DNA of 64,000 nucleotides, taken from Rhodovastum sp963714255 (lineage in GTDB: Bacteria; Pseudomonadota; Alphaproteobacteria; Acetobacterales; Acetobacteraceae). Positions 56,072-64,000 of this stretch are shown piece by piece. The translations under genes were made by a program, and so were the position numbers. Numbering within the stretch: position 1 is the first letter of the stretch; the number at the start of each line of letters is the position of its first letter. The DNA lies in assembly GCA_963714255.1 (NCBI GenBank), contig CAVQNU010000027.1, positions 372,001-436,000 of the forward strand, given 5' to 3'. The notes beneath the pieces were generated by a model that worked only from the letters and a program-made list of their open reading frames with translations, was not told the origin of the DNA and made no database searches.

Positions 56072-56803
56072 TCACAGCGCCAGGCTGCCCACCGAGGCGC
56101 CGCCGCACACGAACAGCGTCTGCCCGGTGATGAACCCGCTTTCGGCGGCGGCGAAGAACATCACCGCGCGCGCCACGTCTTCCGGCCGGCCGAGCCGGCC
56201 GACGGGAATGCTGGCGGCCAGCTTCGCCTCGCTATCGCTGCCTGCCGGCACCACTTCATGGAGCATCGCCGTTTCGGCGACCGGCCCCGGGGCCACCACA
56301 TTCACCGTAATGCCATGCGGCGCCAGTTCCAGCGCCCAGGTGCGCGCCATGCCGACCAGCCCGGCCTTGGTGGCCGAATAGGAGCTGCGCGCCGCCAGCC
56401 CCAGCACGGCGCGCGACGACAACAGTACGATCCGCCCGAACCCGGCCGCCTTCATGGCCGGCAGCGCCGCCTGCACCAGCAGCAGCGGCGAGGCCAGATG
56501 TAACTGCACCAGCGCGTTCAGGTCCTGCAGCTTCACCTCCTCCAGCACGTCCGGACGAATGACGCCAGCATTGTGGATGACATGGCTGATGCGGAACCGC
56601 GCGGCGAGTTCGGCCGCGGCCTGGCGCGTCGCCTCGGGGTCCATCAGGTCGACCGTGACGGCATGCAGGTTCGGATGCCGCCAGGCAGGCTTGGTGCGCG
56701 CGAGCGACACGACGGCGGTGCCGGCCGCCAGCAAGTCCCGGCAGATCGCCGCCCCGATGCCGCCGGACCCGCCGGTGACCAGAGCGACGGGTTCGGTACT
56801 CAT
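56072..56803 (-). CDS. short-chain dehydrogenase (operon with GH65)
   Basis: A 243-residue classical SDR: VTGGSGGIGAAICRDLLAAG for the cofactor, NAG at 78-80, Ser129/Ser130, Tyr142 and Lys146 (SSYSATKAGL) as the catalytic set, and a C-terminus GFITGQTLFVCGG typical of 3-oxoacyl/sugar alcohol dehydrogenase-like SDRs. It is the first gene of an SDR-HAD-GH65 operon, so oxidation of a sugar or polyol is a reasonable guess. The ATG at 56803 is preferred to one at 56818 because AGGGA precedes it. Confidence 0.87.
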   Translation of the reverse strand: MSTEPVALVTGGSGGIGAAICRDLLAAGTAVVSLARTKPAWRHPNLHAVTVDLMDPEATRQAAAELAARFRISHVIHNAGVIRPDVLEEVKLQDLNALVQLHLASPLLLVQAALPAMKAAGFGRIVLLSSRAVLGLAARSSYSATKAGLVGMARTWALELAPHGITVNVVAPGPVAETAMLHEVVPAGSDSEAKLAASIPVGRLGRPEDVARAVMFFAAAESGFITGQTLFVCGGASVGSLAL

Positions 56804-56949
56804 GATCCCTGGTCCCATTGCATGTCAGCGCGATTACAGCCTGCCGGACCACCCGATCTCCAGTATTTTCGGCCTTTTGCACCGGCACGCCAGCCCGGGG
56901 TGGCACAACATTGCGTGTCGCTGCGCTTCGCCGGCAGGGCAATTGGGTG

Positions 56950-57158
56950 AAGGAAGCAAGGCCAGGGCTCTGCCCTGGACGCCAGGGGGCAGTGGCCCCC
57001 TGGACCCCGCTACTTAAGCAGTTGTTATGAGAGGGGGTGGGCGATGACCGGTTAGCGCCTCACCCCCTCTCATAACAACTGCTAAAAAGTAATGGGTTCC
57101 AAGGGGCCACTGCCCCTTGGCGGGTCCAGGGCGGAGCCCTGGCCTTAGCTTCCTTCAC
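56950..57158. repeat. palindromic repeat copy 12 (full length, perfect core)
   Basis: The most complete copy, about 209 bases. Outer arms (AGGAAGCAAGGCCAGGGC and GCCCTGGCCTTAGCTTCCTT) and inner GGGGGCAGTGGCCCCC / GGGGCCACTGCCCC stems lie on both sides of a perfect 23-bp inverted repeat (57017-57039 and 57061-57083, core AGCAGTTGTTATGAGAGGGG) with a 21-base loop. It lies between the starts of the SDR operon and the stop of the MHS transporter gene. Confidence 0.92.
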
Positions 57159-57187
57159 CCGACTACCCGGCCGGCATCGGCCGCGGT

Positions 57188-58489
57188 TCAGTCGCGGTCG
57201 ATGCGCGAGGTGTGCTTGGTGTCTGCCATGAGCGCATACACCAGCAACGAGCCGAAGATCAGCGCGGTGACATACCAGTAGAACGCCGCCTCGATCCCCT
57301 GGTCCTTGAACCACAGCGCCACATAAGGCGCGGTGCCGCCGAAGATCGACACCGCAAGCGCATAAGGCAACCCCACCCCGAGCGCACGCACCGCGGCGGG
57401 AAACAGCTCGGCCTTCACCACCGCGTTGATCGAGGTGTAGCCACTGACAATGACCAGGGCGGCGAGAATCAGCAGCAGCGCGGTGGTGTAGTCGTGCGTG
57501 CGGGAAAGCGCAGTCAGGATCGGCACGGTGCACAGCGTGCCCAGCACGCCGAACCACAGCAGCACCGGCCGCCGCCCGATCCGGTCCGAAATCGCGCCGG
57601 CCACCGGCTGGAACAGCGCATACAGAACCAGCGTGATGAACGATATCTGCGTCGCCTGGTCGCGGGTGAGATGGACCGTGTTGGTCAGGAACGCCGGCAT
57701 GTAGGTGGTGTAGGTATAGAATGCCGTCGTGCCGCCCATGGTTAGGCCAAACACCAGCAGCACCTGCTTGGGATGGCGGAACAATTCCGCCAGCGCGCCG
57801 CGCCGCTCCTCGCGGCTGGCGCTGATGAACTGGTCGGTCTCCTGCAGATTGGCGCGCAAATACAGGCCGAACAGCGCGCAGGCAGCGCCGATCAGGAACG
57901 GCACCCGCCAGGCCCAGGCCTCCAGCTGCGCCGGGACGAACGCCTGCTGCATGACCAGCAGCGTCAGACTGCCCAGGACCTGCCCGCCAATCAGCGTGAC
58001 ATACTGGAAACTGCTGTAGAAGCCGCGATGGCGCGAGACGGCGATCTCGCTCAGATAGGTCGCCGAGGTCCCGTATTCGCCGCCGAGCGAAAGGCCCTGG
58101 ATCAGCCGCGCCGCCAGCAGCAGCACCGGCGCCCAGATGCCCACGCTGGCATAGACCGGCGCGACTCCGATCAGCAGCGAGCCCAGGCACATCATCAGCA
58201 CCGACAGCATCAGCGCCGCCTTGCGCCCGGCCCGGTCGGCATAGGCCCCGAGCACCCAGCCGCCAACCGGGCGGATCAGGAAACCCAGCGCATAAATGCC
58301 GAACGTGTTGAGCAGTTGCACCGTCGGGGTGGCGTTGGGGAAAAACGATTTGGCAAAATACAACGCGAAAAAATTGTAGACGTAGAAATCATACCACTCG
58401 ATCAGATTGCCGATCGACCCGCCGAAGATCGACACGATCCGGTGCCGCATCGTTGCGAAGTCTTCGCCCGAAGCCGCTCCTTGGCTCAT
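57188..58489 (-). CDS. MFS transporter, metabolite:H+ symporter (MHS) family
   Basis: A 433-residue inner-membrane permease with 12 predicted helices, of the MHS type (ProP/KgtP/ShiA relatives). Family text: GGSIGNLIEWYDFYVYNFF in TM1, GYADRAGRKAAL-type loop as GAYADRAGRKAALML, GGEYGTSATYLSE and DRIGRRPVLLWFGV. It couples uptake of an organic acid or zwitterion to protons; substrate is not predictable, though dicarboxylate or proline/betaine are common. The ATG at 58489 has a GGGGGCGGG purine stretch; the TTG at 58501 is less likely. It is followed by repeat copy 12. Confidence 0.88.
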   Translation of the reverse strand: MSQGAASGEDFATMRHRIVSIFGGSIGNLIEWYDFYVYNFFALYFAKSFFPNATPTVQLLNTFGIYALGFLIRPVGGWVLGAYADRAGRKAALMLSVLMMCLGSLLIGVAPVYASVGIWAPVLLLAARLIQGLSLGGEYGTSATYLSEIAVSRHRGFYSSFQYVTLIGGQVLGSLTLLVMQQAFVPAQLEAWAWRVPFLIGAACALFGLYLRANLQETDQFISASREERRGALAELFRHPKQVLLVFGLTMGGTTAFYTYTTYMPAFLTNTVHLTRDQATQISFITLVLYALFQPVAGAISDRIGRRPVLLWFGVLGTLCTVPILTALSRTHDYTTALLLILAALVIVSGYTSINAVVKAELFPAAVRALGVGLPYALAVSIFGGTAPYVALWFKDQGIEAAFYWYVTALIFGSLLVYALMADTKHTSRIDRD

Positions 58490-58552
58490 TCCCGCCCCCA
58501 AACCAACCCGGGGCTAGGCTAGGCGGGGTGGGGCTTGGGGGCAATCGGGGCA

Positions 58553-58611
58553 AAGCAAGGCCAGGGCTCTGCCCTGGACCCGCCAAGGGCCGAGAGGCCC
58601 CTGGCCTTGCT

Positions 58612-58613
<2 letters not shown>
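58553..58613. repeat. palindromic repeat copy 13
   Basis: AAGCAAGGCCAGGGCTCTGCCC through CCAAGGGCCGAGAGGCCCC to GGCCTTGCTT. Its end overlaps the maeB stop codon; it lies just upstream of the MHS transporter gene. Confidence 0.85.
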
Positions 58614-60913
<2,300 letters not shown>

Positions 60914-61024
60914 GACTCGTTCCCCTCTCGTGTCGAATTCCTCGGTCGGTTACTATGGCGATATGCGGGGCCGGGGGAAAGCCGCCGCCTCGCGCCGGCG
61001 GCTTGAAGCGGCTACATCGGGGGC

Positions 61025-63694
61025 ATGCCCGCCCCTGCCGCATCGCCCGACCCTGCCCGATCGCCCGCAGCGGAGGGCGCCACCCCCGCCATGGCCCAGT
61101 GGTTCGCCGCCAAGCGGGAAAACCCCGACGCGCTGCTGTTCTTCCGCATGGGCGATTTCTATGAAATGTTTTTCGCGGACGCCGAGGCCGCCGCCGCCGC
61201 GCTCGACATCGCGCTCACCAAACGCGGCGAGCACGCCGGCCAACCGATCGCCATGTGCGGCGTGCCGGTCCATGCCGCCGAATCCTACCTCTCCCGGCTG
61301 ATCCGGCGCGGCTTTCGCGTCGCCGTCGCCGAGCAGATGGAAGACCCGAAGGCGCGCTCCGGCAAGGCGCCGATCCGTCGCGAAGTGGTGCGCCTGATCA
61401 CCCCGGGCACATTGACCGAAGAATCACTGCTGGAGCCGGGCCGGCCCAACATTCTGTTTGCGTATGCCGCCGTCGCCGGCGCCGCGGGCAGCGCGTGGCT
61501 CGATGTCTCCACCGGTCTGTTCGAAACCCAGGCCGTAGGTCACGGCGCCCTGCCTGCCCTGCTCGGCCGGCTCGACCCGGCCGAAATTCTCGCCCCGGCC
61601 GACCTCGCGCTGGGTGACTGGGAGACCCGCCGCGGACCCGAGCGTCCGGCCCCGCCGCCACTGGTAGCACGGCGGCGCCTGGCGGAAGCGTTCGGGGCGG
61701 CGAGCCTGGACGCCTTCGGCAGTTTCTCCGACGCCGAGGCTGTCGCCGCCATGCTGGCGCTCGACTATGTGCGGGCAACCGGGGCCGGCAAGCTGCCGCG
61801 CCTGTCGCGCCCGGCGCCGCTGGGGCAGGCAGGGCGGCTGGAACTGGACGCCGCCACCCGCGCCAGCCTGGAGGTCTCCCGCGCCCGCGACGGCGGCACC
61901 GCGCACACGCTACTGGCCGCCGTGCAGCGCACCCTCACCGCCGCCGGGGCACGGCTGCTGGCCGAGGTTCTCGCCGCCCCGCTGACCGATCCCGACGCGA
62001 TCGCCGGCCGCCAGGATGCCTGGTCGTGGCTGCTGGCCAACCCGGAGGCGGCGACAGGCTTGCGCGCGGCGCTGCGCCGTGTGCCCGACATGGCGCGCGC
62101 GCTCGGCCGGCTCTCGCTCGGCCGCGGCGGCCCGCGCGACCTGGGCGCGCTGCGCGATGGACTCGCCGCCGGTGCGGCCGCGCGGGCGGCGCTGGACGGA
62201 TCGCTGCCGCACCAGCTGGCCGAGGCACACGGCGCACTTGCACCAGCCCCCGAGTTGCGGAGGCAATTGCAGACCGCTCTGGCGGAAACGGTGCCGGTGC
62301 GCCTGGAGGACGGCGCCATCGCCGCCGGGTTCGATCCCGAACTGGACGCCCACCGCGCCCTGCGCGACGACAGCCGCCGCGTCATCGCCACCTTGCAGCT
62401 CGACTACGCGCAGAAATTCGGCGTCGCCAGCCTGAAGATCCGCCACCACGCCCAACTCGGCTACGTCATCGAGGCGCCCTCGGCGGCGGTAGAGAAACTG
62501 CGGGCGCATCCCGCGCTTACGCTGCGCCAGGCGATGGCGAACGGCGCGCGTTTTTCATGCGTCGAGCTGGCCGAGCTGGACCGCCGCATTGCCGAGGCGG
62601 CCGACCGGGCAGCGGCGCGCGAGCGGCAGGTGTTCGCCCATCTGGTCGCCGCCGCTCTGGAGGAAAGCGAGGCGCTGGCGCTCTGTGCGGCGGCACTCGC
62701 CCGGCTCGACGTGGCGCAGTCCGCCGCGGCGCTCGCCGCCCCCGGCACCTGGTGCCGGCCGGAAGTGACCGACGAGACGGGATTTCACGTCGAGGCCGGG
62801 CGGCATCCGGTGGTCGAAGCGGCGCTGGCCGGGCAGGACGGCTTCGTGCCGAATGCGTGCGATCTCTCGCCGGACCGGCGGGTGCTGCTGCTCACCGGGC
62901 CGAACATGGCCGGCAAGTCCACCTATCTGCGGCAGAACGCTCTGATCGTTCTGCTGGCGCAGGCGGGTCTGCCGGTGCCCGCCGCGCGGGCCCGCATCGG
63001 CATCGTCGACCGGCTGTTCTCCCGCGTCGGTGCGGCCGATGATCTCGCCCGCGGGCGCAGCACCTTCATGGTGGAAATGACCGAGACCGCGGCGATCCTG
63101 CACCAGGCGGGGCCGCGCAGCCTGGTCGTGGTCGACGAAATCGGCCGCGGCACCGCCACACTCGACGGGCTGGCGATCGCCTGGGCGGTGCTGGAGGCGC
63201 TGCACAACAGCGTGCGCTGCCGGGTGATCTTCGCCACCCATTTTCACGAACTCGCCCGCCTGACCGCAGAATTGCCACGACTGGCCCCACATACAATGCG
63301 GGTGAAGGAGTGGAAGGGCACGGTGGTGTTCCTGCACGAAGTGGCCGAAGGCGCGGCGGGGCGAAGCTGGGGGGTGCACGTGGCCAAGCTGGCCGGTGTG
63401 CCCGCGCCGGTGGTCCGGCGCGCCGGCGCCCTGCTGGCCGCCCTGGAGAGCCGCGCCGGCGACCTCACCGATGCCGGCGCGCTGCCGCTGTTCGCCGCCA
63501 TGTTGCCCGCCTCCGCGGCCTCCCCGGCCCCGGCTGCCGAGCCGACCGGCGCGGATGCGCTGCGCGCTGCGCTCGCCTCCATCGACCCCGATCGCCTGAC
63601 CCCGCGCGAGGCGCTGGAGGCGGTTTATCGCCTGAAGACGATACTGATATCCGAACCCAACCCTGTCGCGCCGCCGCCCGACACGATAGCATGA
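61025..63694 (+). CDS. mutS: DNA mismatch repair protein MutS
   Basis: An 889-residue MutS. The mismatch-binding N-terminus has the Phe-x-Glu motif in FFRMGDFYEMFF, then GVPVHAAESYLSRLI; connector, lever and clamp domains follow. The ATPase has Walker A TGPNMAGKST near residue 624, SRVGAADDLARGRSTFM, VDEIGRGTATLDG and the His loop FATHFHELARL. It recognises mismatches and recruits MutL. The N-terminal ~20 residues before MAQWFAAK are a Pro/Ala-rich extension. Its stop overlaps the glnD start (ATGA). Confidence 0.97.
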   Translation: MPAPAASPDPARSPAAEGATPAMAQWFAAKRENPDALLFFRMGDFYEMFFADAEAAAAALDIALTKRGEHAGQPIAMCGVPVHAAESYLSRLIRRGFRVAVAEQMEDPKARSGKAPIRREVVRLITPGTLTEESLLEPGRPNILFAYAAVAGAAGSAWLDVSTGLFETQAVGHGALPALLGRLDPAEILAPADLALGDWETRRGPERPAPPPLVARRRLAEAFGAASLDAFGSFSDAEAVAAMLALDYVRATGAGKLPRLSRPAPLGQAGRLELDAATRASLEVSRARDGGTAHTLLAAVQRTLTAAGARLLAEVLAAPLTDPDAIAGRQDAWSWLLANPEAATGLRAALRRVPDMARALGRLSLGRGGPRDLGALRDGLAAGAAARAALDGSLPHQLAEAHGALAPAPELRRQLQTALAETVPVRLEDGAIAAGFDPELDAHRALRDDSRRVIATLQLDYAQKFGVASLKIRHHAQLGYVIEAPSAAVEKLRAHPALTLRQAMANGARFSCVELAELDRRIAEAADRAAARERQVFAHLVAAALEESEALALCAAALARLDVAQSAAALAAPGTWCRPEVTDETGFHVEAGRHPVVEAALAGQDGFVPNACDLSPDRRVLLLTGPNMAGKSTYLRQNALIVLLAQAGLPVPAARARIGIVDRLFSRVGAADDLARGRSTFMVEMTETAAILHQAGPRSLVVVDEIGRGTATLDGLAIAWAVLEALHNSVRCRVIFATHFHELARLTAELPRLAPHTMRVKEWKGTVVFLHEVAEGAAGRSWGVHVAKLAGVPAPVVRRAGALLAALESRAGDLTDAGALPLFAAMLPASAASPAPAAEPTGADALRAALASIDPDRLTPREALEAVYRLKTILISEPNPVAPPPDTIA

Positions 63695-64000
63695 ATTCCA
63701 TGTCCTCGTTCCTGTCCCTGCCCGCCGACCCGGCCGCCGCCGCCGCCGCATTGCACGAGGCGCTGTGCGCGCTCGCCGCCGAGGACGTGCCCCCCGACGA
63801 GACCGGCGCGGTCCCGGCGGATGCGCTCCACACGCGCCCGATCCCGCGCAATGCCGCCCTTTCCGCCTTTCGCCGCCATCTCGGGCGCATCCAGAACGAT
63901 GTGCGCGAAAGCTTCGAGCGCAACGACATCTCCGGCCTGGTCGCCGCACGGCGGCTGGCGGCCCTGACCGACGGGCTGATCACCGCGTTGTACGGCTACG
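63691..64000 (+). CDS. glnD: PII uridylyltransferase GlnD (5' part)
   Basis: The first ~103 residues of GlnD, cut by the window edge. GlnD adds and removes UMP on PII proteins according to glutamine level, controlling nitrogen metabolism. The visible helical segment FRRHLGRIQNDVRESFERND and AARRLAALTDGLITALYGY fits the region before the nucleotidyltransferase core. The ATG overlaps the mutS TGA, the common mutS-glnD coupling in Rhodospirillales and relatives. Confidence 0.85.
   Translation, partial: MNSMSSFLSLPADPAAAAAALHEALCALAAEDVPPDETGAVPADALHTRPIPRNAALSAFRRHLGRIQNDVRESFERNDISGLVAARRLAALTDGLITALYGY

Overview
The window is about 64 kb of very GC-rich chromosome from an alphaproteobacterium, most likely Acetobacteraceae (Rhodospirillales). 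That placement is inferred from the third-position GC bias, from alphaproteobacterial gene neighbours (recG-sdhE-mfd, mutS-glnD, ppdK next to glyS-glyQ, yicC-gmk) and from a family of GC-rich palindromic repeats between genes. I see no rRNA, tRNA, CRISPR array, prophage or intact insertion sequence. Most of the window is housekeeping and metabolic genes.

Layout. 0.3-9.7 kb: a thioesterase, a His-rich small protein, a TetR regulator overlapping a small lipoprotein, the large bifunctional proline oxidase PutA, then DUF2237, cupin, pyroglutamyl peptidase, a GST and a DsbA-like oxidoreductase. 9.8-15.9 kb: mfd, sdhE and recG (DNA repair and SDH flavinylation). 16-25.5 kb: a lower-GC glycosyltransferase, a PsiE-like membrane protein, a globin-coupled chemoreceptor with a PilZ tail, an hsp20 gene behind an FNR/FixK-type box, and a small glycosyltransferase cluster. 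25.6-33.2 kb: a DUF2059 protein, an NDUFA9-like epimerase, a c-heme DUF3365 protein with a PAS histidine kinase and a decayed response regulator, a second kinase and an SDR. 33.3-38.8 kb: yicC-gmk-PCMT-like, an SLT-SPOR transglycosylase, a ClpX-zinc-finger protein and xth. 38.8-45.4 kb: a FAH-family hydrolase, ppdK, glyS and glyQ. 45.7-53 kb: DUF2076, a secreted hydrolase, a thioesterase, ygfZ, cbpA-cbpM, a PHP hydrolase and a secreted PHA depolymerase. 53-61 kb: GH65 phosphorylase, beta-phosphoglucomutase-like and SDR genes, an MHS transporter and malic enzyme. 61-64 kb: mutS and the start of glnD.

Two window-wide patterns stand out. First, at least a dozen copies of a GC-rich palindromic element sit between genes. 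Some supply stop codons or C-termini to neighbouring genes, and one copy has a perfect 23-bp inverted-repeat core. Second, five otherwise intact genes (xth, glyQ, the PHA depolymerase, GH65, maeB) each carry one extra base that breaks the frame. Because glyQ is essential, sequence error is the leading explanation. By contrast, the response-regulator remnant at 27.5 kb has several frameshifts and gaps and looks truly decayed.
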